A stretch of 42,263 nucleotides of DNA, from NCBI GenBank assembly GCA_934569045.1, contig CAKTJX010000022.1, forward strand, positions 1 to 42,263, written 5' to 3'. The stretch is from an uncultured Oscillospiraceae bacterium (GTDB taxonomy: Bacteria > Bacillota > Clostridia > Oscillospirales > Oscillospiraceae). The notes below the pieces were generated by a model. It did not search any database. It saw only the letters and a program-made list of their open reading frames with translations, and had not been told where the DNA came from. A program made the position numbers and the translations under genes. Below are positions 15,615 to 22,873 of this stretch, piece by piece. How positions within the stretch are numbered: the stretch's first letter is position 1; every line of letters starts with the position of its first letter.

Positions 15615-16874
15615 TCAATACCCCAGTTCCCGGTCCACCACGTTCCCTGTCACCGCGTTGATGGTCAGCACCACTTCCCGCTTGGTCTCCCCGCTCATAT
15701 AGTGGGCATCCGCCGGGTTCTGGGCCTCCCAGCGCTTCTCGCCCCAGAAATCCCACACCGGCAGGATTGTTCCTTCCAGGCTGCCCTTGTCCCGGACACG
15801 CATCAGGTTGAGGGTGACATCCGTGATATTGACTGTCATCCGGGTGTCAAAGCCGTTGATCTGGTCGATCTCCGTCAGGGTTCGCCCTTTGAGGATACCG
15901 CAGACCTCCGGCAGAAGGGTATCGGCAATGGCTTTTATCTCTTCAAAAGGCAGCAGCTCCGCCGCCTCCGTGATAACCTGGGGCTCTGTAGCGGGCTCTT
16001 CCCAGGAAAACTTGTACAGGCCCTCGGTTCCAAAGATAAACTCCATATATTCCTGATGCCAGGACACCGTATCCGGGTGCTCCGAATCCGCACCAATGGT
16101 GTCATTATAGCCGCAGAAGCGATATGTCCCGTCTTCCATAATGGCATACGCTACCGAGCTGGGCTCCGCAAAGCCCCGGACGCTGGGAGCATAGCCCAGG
16201 CGCAGGGCACCATCGTCCTGAATCTGCGCGTCGTTGAAAACCATATCCGTCCGTCCCAGCTTTTCCAGAAGAGCCTCTACCTGGGCCTGGGCAGCCTCCT
16301 GGTCCGGCGGGGTCTGGGTCACGCCCTCCGGACTGCCCCCATTGCGGTAAACATCGTCCCGGTTCACCGTTACATGAGACCAGCTCCATGGCCCTTCCGG
16401 ACCGTTGTAGGTCATCATATAGATATTCCAGCGCTGGCCGTCCCGCTCAAATTGTGCCCCGAAGGGGCAGAAATCCCCCTGCCCCTCTATTGCTGGCTTG
16501 GACAGCACCTCGTTCTGCCGCTGGGGGTCCGCACCGAGGTAATGCAGCTCCGCCCCCTGGGCGAACACATCCACCAGCAAGTCCACGTCGCTCTGGTCAA
16601 AGGGCCGCTTCCGCACCGTGGCCATGGGCAGTTCCGTCCCCTGGAGCGCGTCCACCGCCGCATCCGCATGCAGCACCAACCGCCTCTCCTGGGTCTCCCA
16701 GTCCCCGGTGTAGCGGGTGGGAAGGACGTAAGGCGGCTGCGTCTCGGTGGTCTGGATGGCCGGGGCCGTCTGGGGTGAAGTTGTCGTTTCCACGGGGTTT
16801 CCCTGCCCGGCACAGCCGGTCAGAAGGGCACAGGCAAAAGCGAGGGTGAATATTCGCAGTTTGTTGTGATACAT
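15615..16874 (-). CDS. Hypothetical lipoprotein, tandem copy 2
   Basis: A 419-aa paralogue of the following gene with the same start MYHNKLRIFTL, lipobox LLTGC, linker and C-terminal end. Exactly equal length and near-identical flanking start sites (AAGGAGAAA before ATG) show a recent tandem duplication kept in frame. No catalytic motif is seen. A family 1 palindromic element with a terminator-like hairpin separates it from the histidine kinase upstream, so it either reads through that element or has a promoter inside it; none is clear. Function unknown. Confidence 0.85.
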   Translation of the reverse strand: MYHNKLRIFTLAFACALLTGCAGQGNPVETTTSPQTAPAIQTTETQPPYVLPTRYTGDWETQERRLVLHADAAVDALQGTELPMATVRKRPFDQSDVDLLVDVFAQGAELHYLGADPQRQNEVLSKPAIEGQGDFCPFGAQFERDGQRWNIYMMTYNGPEGPWSWSHVTVNRDDVYRNGGSPEGVTQTPPDQEAAQAQVEALLEKLGRTDMVFNDAQIQDDGALRLGYAPSVRGFAEPSSVAYAIMEDGTYRFCGYNDTIGADSEHPDTVSWHQEYMEFIFGTEGLYKFSWEEPATEPQVITEAAELLPFEEIKAIADTLLPEVCGILKGRTLTEIDQINGFDTRMTVNITDVTLNLMRVRDKGSLEGTILPVWDFWGEKRWEAQNPADAHYMSGETKREVVLTINAVTGNVVDRELGY

Positions 16875-16903
16875 GGCAATTTCTCCTTGTCTTTTGATTC
16901 AGT

Positions 16904-17043
16904 AAATTGGCGTTTGTTGAAGTAATTGAGCGCTCAGTTGAATGTATACCCCCGGAGGGAAACCCCAACCTTCCCCTTGGGGAAGGTTGGGGGCTCCCCT
17001 CCGGGGGTATACGTGCAACGGGGCTGTTCCACAAATCCCAATT
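16904..17043. repeat. Palindromic intergenic element, family 1, copy C (full length)
   Basis: A 140-bp near-palindrome. The left arm AAATTGGCGTTTGTTGAAG (16904-16922) and GTATACCCCCGGAGGG match the complement of the right arm (CCCTCCGGGGGTATACG ... ACAAATCCCAATTT, ending 17043). The centre is a CCCCAACCTTCCCC/GGGGAAGGTTGGGG stem. It ends two bases from the histidine kinase stop codon. Confidence 0.8.
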
Positions 17044-17045
17044 TG

Positions 17046-18443
17046 TCATTTCTCCCCCATCACAATCCGCACACACGTCCCTTCGCCTACCCTGCTCTCG
17101 ATCTCCAACTCCGCGCCGTGGGCATCGGTGATGGCTTTTACCAGGGCCAGGCCCAGGCCGGAGCCGCCGCGGGTCTTGCTGCGGGAGGGGTCGGCGGTGT
17201 AGAAGGGCTCGGTCAGGCGGGGGATGGCTTCCTGGGGGATGCCGCAGCCCCGGTCCCGGACCTCTAGGGTACTGCCCAGCAGGGATAGGGTCACCGTCTC
17301 CCCCGGTTGGGAGGCTTTGGCGGCGTTATCCACCAGATTCACCAGGGCGGCGCAAAGTAGATCCGGGTCTCCCTCCAGTGGCGTGTGATCCCAGGCGGTT
17401 TCCAGGGTCACACCCCATTTTTTCGTGATCCCCGCGGTCATTTTCTCCACCTGATGGGCAAGGATTCCCTTCTGAATTGGCTCCCGCTGAATTGGCGCTT
17501 CCAGGGACAGGAGCTTCAGGAGCTTCTGCACCATCCGCTCCAGAAAGCGCAGCTGCTCCTCCATACTGCCCATCAGGGCCTCCTTGTCCGCCTCCGGCAG
17601 GCAGACCTCCTGAAGGGTTTCCAGATTCAGTAGGAGCGAAGTCATAGGCGTTTTGAATTCGTGGGTGACCCCGCTGATGAATAGCTTCTGCCGGGCGTTC
17701 TGCTCCGTCAGGGTTTCGATTTTCTCCTGCACCGCCTGGGCCATGCGGTTGAAGTCCTGGGCCAGGAGCCCCACTTCATCCCGATGTCGGACGGTGACCC
17801 GCTGCCCATAGTTGCCCGCCGCAATGCCAGCGGCGGAACGCTGTAATTCTGCCAGAGGCCGCAGGCTCCCCCGCACCACCGCCAGCAGCAGCAGCAGCCC
17901 CACCAGCAAAACCGCCCCGGCCCGCAGAAGGAAGCTGCCCAGCAGGCTGTGGAGCTGGCCGATCACTTCCGTCAAGTCCTCCACATAGTAAATATCATAG
18001 CGCACGGCCTGTCCCTTCCACTGGAAGGTCTCCGCCTGGGCCAGAATCAGGCAGGGGGTTCCGTCCAGGGTCCCGGAGAAGGAATCCTCCACCACAGCGG
18101 CCTCGTCCGGCAGTTCGATGTGCACCGCCTGCCTGGGGTCCAATTCCATAGGCGCATACACCAGCTCCCCCTCCACAGCCAGAGCCGCGTTTGCCGCCCC
18201 AGCGTTCACAAAGTCATAGCGCAGCTTGACATTGCGTGCCAGCGCCGAATCCATATCCCAGGCTCGATGGTGGACGCCGCCGGAAAAATCATTGCACAGC
18301 GCCCGGAAATGCTCCCGGGCCGTCTCCTCCCGGAGGGCCAGGGTCTGCTGCCGCACCTGGGCATACAGCCCAAAAGACAGGGCCAGGGTCAGGCCCGCCA
18401 AGACCAGGCCGCAGAGGGCCGTCATTTTCTGTGATAGCTTCAT
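17046..18443 (-). CDS. Sensor histidine kinase (OmpR-partner type)
   Basis: A 465-aa membrane kinase. A first helix (about 8-28), an extracytoplasmic sensor of about 130 residues and a second helix (about 165-190) come first. A HAMP segment (RGSLRPLAELQRSAAGIAAG) follows, then the H-box SGVTHEFKTPMTS with the phospho-accepting His, N-box LVNLVDNAAKAS, G1 DRGCGIP and G2 GGSGLGLAL. The sensor domain is not recognised. The start ATG overlaps the response-regulator stop as ATGA, so the pair is coupled. It probably detects an envelope signal; the lipoprotein pair downstream could be related to it. Confidence 0.93.
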   Translation of the reverse strand: MKLSQKMTALCGLVLAGLTLALSFGLYAQVRQQTLALREETAREHFRALCNDFSGGVHHRAWDMDSALARNVKLRYDFVNAGAANAALAVEGELVYAPMELDPRQAVHIELPDEAAVVEDSFSGTLDGTPCLILAQAETFQWKGQAVRYDIYYVEDLTEVIGQLHSLLGSFLLRAGAVLLVGLLLLLAVVRGSLRPLAELQRSAAGIAAGNYGQRVTVRHRDEVGLLAQDFNRMAQAVQEKIETLTEQNARQKLFISGVTHEFKTPMTSLLLNLETLQEVCLPEADKEALMGSMEEQLRFLERMVQKLLKLLSLEAPIQREPIQKGILAHQVEKMTAGITKKWGVTLETAWDHTPLEGDPDLLCAALVNLVDNAAKASQPGETVTLSLLGSTLEVRDRGCGIPQEAIPRLTEPFYTADPSRSKTRGGSGLGLALVKAITDAHGAELEIESRVGEGTCVRIVMGEK

Positions 18444-19105
18444 GATTCCTCCAATCTGTAGCCCTTTTTGGAGATGGTGCGGATTTCCTCGGCAAGGCCC
18501 AGCTTTTTTCGCAGGTTTGCCACCCGGACATCCACAGTCCGCACGTCTCCAAAATAGTCCACACCCCAAATTTCGTCCAGAATCTCGTCCCGGGACACCG
18601 TTCGGTTTTTGTGCTTCATCAGCACCGCCAGCACATCGAATTCCAGAGGCGGCAACAGGATCTCCTGCTCTCCCCGGCGTAGCGTCCGGTTTTCGGCATC
18701 CAGGGTCAGGTCCTGAAAGCGGTACACCCGGTTTAGCCGCCCGGTGCGCTCCAATACCTTTTCCATCCGGGTCAGCAGAGAGCCCATGCGGAAGGGTTTC
18801 GCGATATAGTCCTCCGCTCCCTCCTGCAGGCCCCGAATTTCGGACCCTTCGTCCGTCAGGGCCGTCAGGCAAATGACCGGGATTTGCAGGGCCCGGAGCC
18901 GCGGCAGCAGGCCGAAGCCGTCCACCCCCGGCAGCATCATATCCAGCAGCGCCAGATCGAACCCATGGTCCCCGGCCAGGGCATCCAGGGCAAGCTGCCC
19001 ATTGTCAAAGCAGGTCGTTAGATACCCAGCCCGTTCCAGATTCAACCGCAGCGACTGGGCAATGGCCGGGTCATCCTCAATGATCAAGATTCGGTTTTCC
19101 CCCAT
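18440..19105 (-). CDS. OmpR/PhoB-family response regulator
   Basis: A 221-aa regulator. The receiver domain (1-115) has the acidic pair in IIEDD, the phosphoacceptor in LALLDMMLPG (about Asp52), Thr in CLTAL and Lys in YIAKPF. A winged-helix DNA-binding domain follows (about 125-220), with the usual PPLEFDVLAVLMKHKNRTV start and TVDVRVANLRKKL recognition helix. It is first in the operon with the kinase. Direct repeats with 11-bp spacing overlap the -35 of its promoter, as expected for OmpR-type autoregulation. Confidence 0.93.
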   Translation of the reverse strand: MGENRILIIEDDPAIAQSLRLNLERAGYLTTCFDNGQLALDALAGDHGFDLALLDMMLPGVDGFGLLPRLRALQIPVICLTALTDEGSEIRGLQEGAEDYIAKPFRMGSLLTRMEKVLERTGRLNRVYRFQDLTLDAENRTLRRGEQEILLPPLEFDVLAVLMKHKNRTVSRDEILDEIWGVDYFGDVRTVDVRVANLRKKLGLAEEIRTISKKGYRLEES

Positions 19106-19132
19106 GGGGCATTCCCCCTTTCTCTTGGCTAC

Positions 19133-19176
19133 AGTATAGCATACGGGAAGCGGTCCTGGGTTACCGTTTTATTACC
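19133..19176 (-). promoter_or_regulatory. Response-regulator promoter with direct-repeat operator
   Basis: On the minus strand GGTAAT-N5-GGTAAC (19176-19160) is a direct repeat with an 11-bp period. It overlaps a poor -35 (ACCCAG, 19161-19156), followed by 17 nt and a good -10 TATACT (19138-19133). A weak -35 covered by an 11-bp-spaced repeat is the layout of OmpR/PhoB-activated promoters. Confidence 0.55.
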
Positions 19177-19194
19177 GCATTTCCGGCACCGAAA

Positions 19195-19260
19195 CTTAAA
19201 GAAGCCTTAAACTTCAAATAAGCAAGCGTTAAGGACAATTTCAGAAATCCATGGTATAAT
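19195..19260 (+). promoter_or_regulatory. vanZ promoter region with CTTAAA direct repeat
   Basis: CTTAAA at 19195-19200 and 19206-19211 (11-bp period), then a -10 TATAAT at 19255-19260 with a poor -35 (AGGACA at 19232-19237). It shares the intergenic region with the response-regulator promoter, so the same regulator could bind both sites, though the two repeat sequences differ. Confidence 0.4.
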
Positions 19261-19292
19261 CCTCTCAAGAAAAATCACAGGAGGTACTTGGA

Positions 19293-19898
19293 ATGCTGAG
19301 CTATTACTTCACCTACTCTTCCCTGCTGCCGGCGCTGACGGCGGCCTGCATCCTGGCGTATGTGCCCTATGGCGTGTACGTCACCCGGGTGAATGGCCCG
19401 CGTTCCGGGCTGTACCACCTGGCAAAATGCCTGCTGGGGCTGTGTGCGGCCTCGCTGCTGTACCTGACCATTTTCTTTTTCTATCCCAACATCACCTTCC
19501 ACCCGGCGGAGCACCACCTGAATCTGCGGCCCTTCATCTGGGTCACCGAGTGCTACACCGCAGGCCCCAGGGTCATGGCGGCCCAGCTGCTGCTGAATAT
19601 CGCCATGTTCCTGCCCTATGGGCTCCTGCTCCCCGTGGCCGCCCACAAGCTCCGCAGTCTCCCCGCCACGGCAGCGGTGGTGCTGCTGACCACTGTGGGC
19701 ATCGAAACGGTGCAGTATTTCATCGGGCGCAGCGCGGATGTGGACGATGTGATCATGAATTTCCTGGGCGGCCTGCTGGGCTACGGCTGCTTCTGCCTTC
19801 TGAACCGCTCCCTGGCGGACCGGCTCTGGTGGCAGAAAACCCTGGGGCTCCAGGGCGCGGGGCATCCGCTGGGCGTACAGGCGTGGATAACGGTATAA
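19293..19898 (+). CDS. VanZ family membrane protein
   Basis: A 201-aa protein with about five hydrophobic helices. The VanZ pattern is clear: NIAMFLPYGLLLP, then ETVQYFIGRSADVDDVIMN and FLGGLLGYGCF. VanZ-like proteins are envelope proteins; VanZ itself gives low-level teicoplanin resistance, but the role of the wider family is unclear. CAGGAGGT precedes the ATG. It is divergent from the two-component system and may be under its control. It is not a vancomycin cluster: no vanHAX genes are present. Confidence 0.88.
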   Translation: MLSYYFTYSSLLPALTAACILAYVPYGVYVTRVNGPRSGLYHLAKCLLGLCAASLLYLTIFFFYPNITFHPAEHHLNLRPFIWVTECYTAGPRVMAAQLLLNIAMFLPYGLLLPVAAHKLRSLPATAAVVLLTTVGIETVQYFIGRSADVDDVIMNFLGGLLGYGCFCLLNRSLADRLWWQKTLGLQGAGHPLGVQAWITV

Positions 19899-19902
19899 AG
19901 AT

Positions 19903-19932
19903 CGGGCCTGCCGCGGAAGTGCGGCAGGCCCG
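19903..19932 (+). terminator. Intrinsic terminator after vanZ
   Basis: Perfect 12-bp stem, arms 19903-19914 and 19921-19932, 6-nt loop, starting four bases after the stop codon. A T tract is lacking. Confidence 0.65.
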
Positions 19933-20012
19933 GTGAAATCCATCCAGAGGCTGGGTGAAATCAGTCTGGGGACTGGTGAAATCCGGTCTGTGACCGGGTG
20001 AAATCGCCCGTT
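19932..20012 (+). repeat. Tandem repeat, four units of about 22 bp
   Basis: GGTGAAATC occurs at 19932, 19954, 19975 and 19997, giving periods of 22, 21 and 22 bp. The remainder of each unit is diverged. The array runs into a family 3-type GTGGTGTCCC motif and lies between convergent genes. Confidence 0.75.
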
Positions 20013-20051
20013 CCGGGCGGTTGTGGTGTCCCTTCGGGACGAATTAAAAAA

Positions 20052-20086
20052 CTGGTGCGCCGCAATTGCGTTTTGCGGCACACCAG
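20052..20086. terminator. Bidirectional terminator at the ArsR gene end
   Basis: Arms 20052-20065 and 20073-20086, 14 bp with one mismatch, flanked by an A run on the left and a T run on the right, so it can act in both directions. It closes the minus-strand arsR-type gene. Confidence 0.85.
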
Positions 20087-20092
20087 CTGTTT

Positions 20093-20452
20093 TTATCTTG
20101 GGCAGGAGATTTCCATGATGCGTTCGATGGTTTCGTGGAGGGTCTGGCACTGGGCGGTGTCGGCGGCGCGGTAATAGACCTCCTTGCCCTCACGGCGGCT
20201 GACGATGAGCCCGGCTGCACGCAGAATCCTCAGGTGGTGGGACACCGCCGGGGAGCTCATTTCCATCAGGGAAGACAGGTTGATGACGCACTCCTCACAG
20301 TGGCACAGCAACCAGAAAATTTTCAGGCGGCTGGGGTCGTCCAGCTTTTTAAACACATCCGCCACCAGGGAGAAATCCTCCGTGCCGGGCATGTTTTCCT
20401 TTCCGTGTTCAAATACCCCGCCATGGTCGTGGGGCAGACAGCACTCACACAT
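20093..20452 (-). CDS. ArsR/SmtB family metal-responsive regulator
   Basis: A 119-aa winged-helix repressor. The alpha-3 helix carries CEECVINLSSLM, the ELCVCDL-like metal site of CadC/ArsR. The recognition helix is MSSPAVSHHLRILRAAGL. The N-terminus adds a cysteine/histidine tail MCECCLPHDHGG, as in CadC. The ATG at 20452 is chosen because GAGGAG lies ten bases upstream; a GTG at 20470 would include that site in the coding region. No metal efflux gene lies next to it, so its target is elsewhere. It has a TTGCAT-N17-TATAAT promoter, and the repressor may bind near there. Confidence 0.9.
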   Translation of the reverse strand: MCECCLPHDHGGVFEHGKENMPGTEDFSLVADVFKKLDDPSRLKIFWLLCHCEECVINLSSLMEMSSPAVSHHLRILRAAGLIVSRREGKEVYYRAADTAQCQTLHETIERIMEISCPR

Positions 20453-20493
20453 GGGACAAACGCTCCTCACTCAAAAACTCAATTCTATCCTTC

Positions 20494-20522
20494 ATTATAG
20501 CCGAGAAAGGCCAAATATGCAA
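20494..20522 (-). promoter_or_regulatory. Promoter for the ArsR-family gene
   Basis: Minus strand TTGCAT (20522-20517), 17-nt spacer, TATAAT (20499-20494). Confidence 0.75.
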
Positions 20523-20530
20523 TGGATTTT

Positions 20531-21349
20531 TTACCGGATTTCCCCGGATTGAAACCGAGCCATCATTTCATTCGTCAGGCTGAAATCATCCGGCTGCAAT
20601 TGAATGTCCTCCCGGCGGACCCAGGCGGCGTACTTGAGCTCCCCCGGGTCCATGGTAATGGCTGGGTCTCCGTCCAGCTCGCAGAAATACCCAATAAGCA
20701 GATCATTGGCAATGCCCCAGGGCTGGGTCTTGTAATAGGTGATGTTCTTCACCCGGACGCCTGCCTCCTCCATGACCTCCCGCGCCACAGTCTGCTCGGC
20801 GGTCTCTCCGATCTCCGTAAAGCCGGCGATGAGAGCGTTGTAGGAAATGCCCGTCCGGTACTTGGTCAGCAGGATGGAATCCCCGTTCTTCACGCCCACA
20901 ATCACGGCGGGCATAATCCGGGGATGGGCGGTATAGCCGCAGGCGCATTTCATCGCCCGCTCCTTGGGAGAATGCCGCATTGCGCCGCCGCACCGGCCGC
21001 AGAACCGGGTATCCCGATACCAGTCCGAAAGGTGCTTGCCGGTAAAGAGGGCGAACATGATTTCCTTGGGGAATCGGTTCTCCGCCCGCAGGGTGCGGAT
21101 GTCCACGAATACGCAGTCCGCCGGAATTTCTTCTTCCGAGGCCAGGAAAAAGCGGGTGTCCTCAATGCGGAAGAGGTAGGTAAAGCCGGTATTTTCCGGG
21201 TAGTCCCGGACATGAAGCAGCTGCGTAGGCTCGCCGGGCTTTACCAGGAGCTTCCCACCGTCAAAGTGGAGGGCGTAATCCTCCGGGGTGGGGGTGGCGG
21301 TGGGGTCGTATTGGTTGAAGAGGGTGTGGGGGGTGATGTCTTGAAGCAT
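20531..21349 (-). CDS. nudC: NADH pyrophosphatase / NAD-decapping Nudix hydrolase
   Basis: A 272-aa enzyme of the NudC group. It has an N-terminal beta domain, a zinc ribbon CGRCGG...CACG near residues 120-140, and a Nudix box GFTEIGETAEQTVAREVMEEAG near 175-200. The NudC-specific region follows as TQPWGIAND, in place of the usual SQPWPFPxS. It hydrolyses NADH to NMNH and AMP and may remove NAD caps from RNA. AAGGAGATAGACCC precedes the ATG. The altered QPW motif could change substrate preference. Monocistronic. Confidence 0.9.
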   Translation of the reverse strand: MLQDITPHTLFNQYDPTATPTPEDYALHFDGGKLLVKPGEPTQLLHVRDYPENTGFTYLFRIEDTRFFLASEEEIPADCVFVDIRTLRAENRFPKEIMFALFTGKHLSDWYRDTRFCGRCGGAMRHSPKERAMKCACGYTAHPRIMPAVIVGVKNGDSILLTKYRTGISYNALIAGFTEIGETAEQTVAREVMEEAGVRVKNITYYKTQPWGIANDLLIGYFCELDGDPAITMDPGELKYAAWVRREDIQLQPDDFSLTNEMMARFQSGEIR

Positions 21350-21390
21350 GGGTCTATCTCCTTAATTCCTAAAGATAATAATACAAATCA

Positions 21391-21550
21391 ATCGTCAAAA
21401 CTTTCAGAATTTCACAAATACTCTGGAAATTCTATAACCTTTGAGTCCCGTAGGGGCGGCTACCAGCCGCCCGGAAGGTGTCGAAAGGGAGCGGTAAAAC
21501 AAAGCACTCATGCCCGGTCGCCTCCGGGCGGCTAATAGCCGCCCCTACAA
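21391..21550 (+). repeat. Palindromic intergenic element, family 2, copy 1
   Basis: Contains GTAGGGGCGGCTACCAGCC (21450-21468) and, inverted, TCCGGGCGGCTAATAGCCGC (21523-21542) then CCCTAC. A flanking arm TTCAGAATTTCACAAATAC precedes it. The whole unit, including the flank, reappears in the opposite orientation at 27134-27298. Confidence 0.8.
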
Positions 21551-21574
21551 GCCCTCAGCATCATCCTTTTGTGG

Positions 21575-21662
21575 CCATTCTCCGCCCACATCCCTACGGG
21601 ATGCGTTCGGAGAATGGAGGACTCTCCCACTTATCTAAAAACAGTCCACCGGACTGTTTTTA
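21575..21662. repeat. Two extra hairpins beyond the family 2 element
   Basis: CCATTCTCCG (21575-21584) pairs with 21608-21617, and a second stem AAAAACAGTCC/GGACTGTTTTT occupies about 21637-21661. These fill the rest of the 395-bp gap between nudC and the tRNAs, with no gene. Confidence 0.6.
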
Positions 21663-21685
21663 CGGCAGCGATGCTGCCGCCGCCC

Positions 21686-21770
21686 TTTCGAGTCCCAATC
21701 CACCCCATAAAAAAGCCCCCCTGCAAAGCAGGAGGGCTTTTTCATGGGGTGGATAATGGGACTCGAACCC
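21686..21770. repeat. Inverted duplication of the tRNA-His 3' end with its terminator
   Basis: The plus strand 21686-21724 reads TTCGAGTCCCAATCCACCCC and on through a terminator arm. The complement of 21721-21769 reads the same, namely the T-arm, acceptor end and CCA of tRNA-His plus the terminator. The copy has lost two bases in the acceptor arm. The result is a palindrome of about 40-bp arms centred on the terminator loop. The stem 21711-21724/21721-21740 with a run of Ts is the terminator of the tRNA operon on the minus strand. Confidence 0.7.
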
Positions 21771-21822
21771 ACGATCTTCAGAGCCACAATCTGACGCCTT
21801 AGCCAACTAGGCCATATCCACC
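21745..21822 (-). tRNA. tRNA-His (GTG)
   Basis: Cloverleaf on the minus strand: acceptor GTGGATA/TATCCAC, D-arm GCCT/AGGC, anticodon arm TCAGA-TTGTGGC-TCTGA with anticodon GTG, T-arm GTGGG/CCCAT. It has the extra G at -1 opposite C73 that is unique to tRNA-His, and an encoded CCA (21747-21745). Last gene of a three-tRNA operon. Confidence 0.95.
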
Positions 21823-21839
21823 ATATGCAGTTCGCTGAA

Positions 21840-21916
21840 TGGTACGCCAAGAGGGACTCGAACCCCCGACCTACTGCTTAGAAGGCAGTTGCTCTATCCA
21901 GCTGAGCTATTGGCGC
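21840..21916 (-). tRNA. tRNA-Arg (TCT)
   Basis: Acceptor GCGCCAA/TTGGCGT, anticodon arm ACTGC-CTTCTAA-GCAGT with anticodon TCT, T-arm GTTCGAGTCCC region, A73 and encoded CCA at 21842-21840. Middle gene of the tRNA operon. Confidence 0.95.
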
Positions 21917-21924
21917 GTGTTGAA

Positions 21925-21998
21925 TGGAGCGGGTGACGGGAATCGGACCCGCGTATCCAGCTTGGAAGGCTGGTGTTCTACCATTGAACTACACCCGC
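21925..21998 (-). tRNA. tRNA-Gly (TCC)
   Basis: Acceptor GCGGGTG/CACCCGC, anticodon arm CCAGC-CTTCCAA-GCTGG with anticodon TCC, U73 and encoded CCA at 21927-21925. First gene of the tRNA operon, eight bases before tRNA-Arg. Confidence 0.95.
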
Positions 21999-22030
21999 GT
22001 AAGCCCTTACCTGACTGATTCAGCTAGGAT

Positions 22031-22059
22031 ATTCTAGCACGAATCCTGGCGTTTGTCAA
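22031..22059 (-). promoter_or_regulatory. Promoter of the tRNA operon
   Basis: Minus strand TTGACA (22059-22054), 17-nt spacer, TAGAAT (22036-22031), about 33 nt before tRNA-Gly. Confidence 0.85.
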
Positions 22060-22096
22060 GCACCATTTTCCTGTTTTCGGAAAACGGCCCTTTCTT

Positions 22097-22873
22097 TCAG
22101 GGTTGGGCCCGGCGGTATTCATAATAGGCATAGGTGGAGCTCTCCGCCGCCCGGCGCTCCATGGCCTTCAAACACGCATCCCGGAGGGCCTGCTTTCGCT
22201 GGGGCAGCGGCAGGGTCTCGTCCGCGTAAAAGGGGCCGTCCAGGTAGGTGACCACCTTTGGGCGGTTGCCAATGCGGCGCTTCTGGTAGCAGCTGGTCAT
22301 GGCATAGACCGGCGCGCCGTCCCGGGCCGGATAGCCGAAGGAGGCGGCGGGGAAGGGACGGATGCCCGTATAGAAAGGCCAGATATGGGCCTCCGGGTAT
22401 ATGGTAATAAGATCGCCCTGCCGGATATGGCCGTGGATGCAGTTCGTCATCTCCCGGCTCTGCTGTAGGGTTGAGCCCAAGGGGATGGCCCCCAGCATCT
22501 GCACCAGATTGTGAATCAGGGGAATGGACAGAGCGTCCGGCCCCACCACAATGTAGCTTCTGCCCCTGCGCCGCAGCTGGCAGGGCAGAAACGCGTCCAT
22601 CACCTTCTGGGTGTGGTTGGCATAGATGTAGATGCCCTGCCCACGGGTCTGCTCCAGAACCGCCCGGTTCTCAAAGCGCTGGGCACGCCAGAGCTTCCGG
22701 AAGAGGAAGGCCACAGGCCTTGCCAGCCCCCGATAGACCACGCAGGCCAGCCCTCGCCAGGCAGGGTTCGTGTGCACATAGAGAAAGCGAGGACTCAATG
22801 CCTTCGTCTGGATGTGCGTGCCCGCGAAATCATCCCGCAGGGGGTCTGAATAGGTGATTACTTTCCGGGGCAT
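22097..22873 (-). CDS. PlsC-like lysophospholipid acyltransferase family protein
   Basis: A 258-aa protein. The acyltransferase block I is YANHTQKVMDAFLP, a His with Asp six residues on rather than five as in the usual HX4D. Block III is YPEAHIWP. This variant is seen in a Firmicutes branch of the family. The start MPRKVITYSD at 22873 overlaps the upstream glycosyltransferase by 16 bases, showing coupling. The pair suggests acylated glycolipid or phospholipid synthesis at the membrane; the acyl acceptor is not known. Confidence 0.82.
   Translation of the reverse strand: MPRKVITYSDPLRDDFAGTHIQTKALSPRFLYVHTNPAWRGLACVVYRGLARPVAFLFRKLWRAQRFENRAVLEQTRGQGIYIYANHTQKVMDAFLPCQLRRRGRSYIVVGPDALSIPLIHNLVQMLGAIPLGSTLQQSREMTNCIHGHIRQGDLITIYPEAHIWPFYTGIRPFPAASFGYPARDGAPVYAMTSCYQKRRIGNRPKVVTYLDGPFYADETLPLPQRKQALRDACLKAMERRAAESSTYAYYEYRRAQP

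Noticed and set aside
14727..16778. 683-codon open frame on the plus strand across both lipoprotein genes
   Set aside because: It exists only because the two antisense genes are duplicates with the same codon bias; the composition is implausible for a protein and it has no start signal.
19293..19898. Vancomycin-resistance locus
   Set aside because: VanZ-like proteins are widespread; the two-component pair is generic and no vanH, vanA or vanX gene is present.
19932..20012. CRISPR-like array
   Set aside because: The repeat is only 9 well-kept bases with a 22-bp period, no distinct spacers and no cas genes.
21686..21770. Attachment site of an integrative element at tRNA-His
   Set aside because: The duplicated tRNA end is inverted, not direct, and no integrase is nearby.
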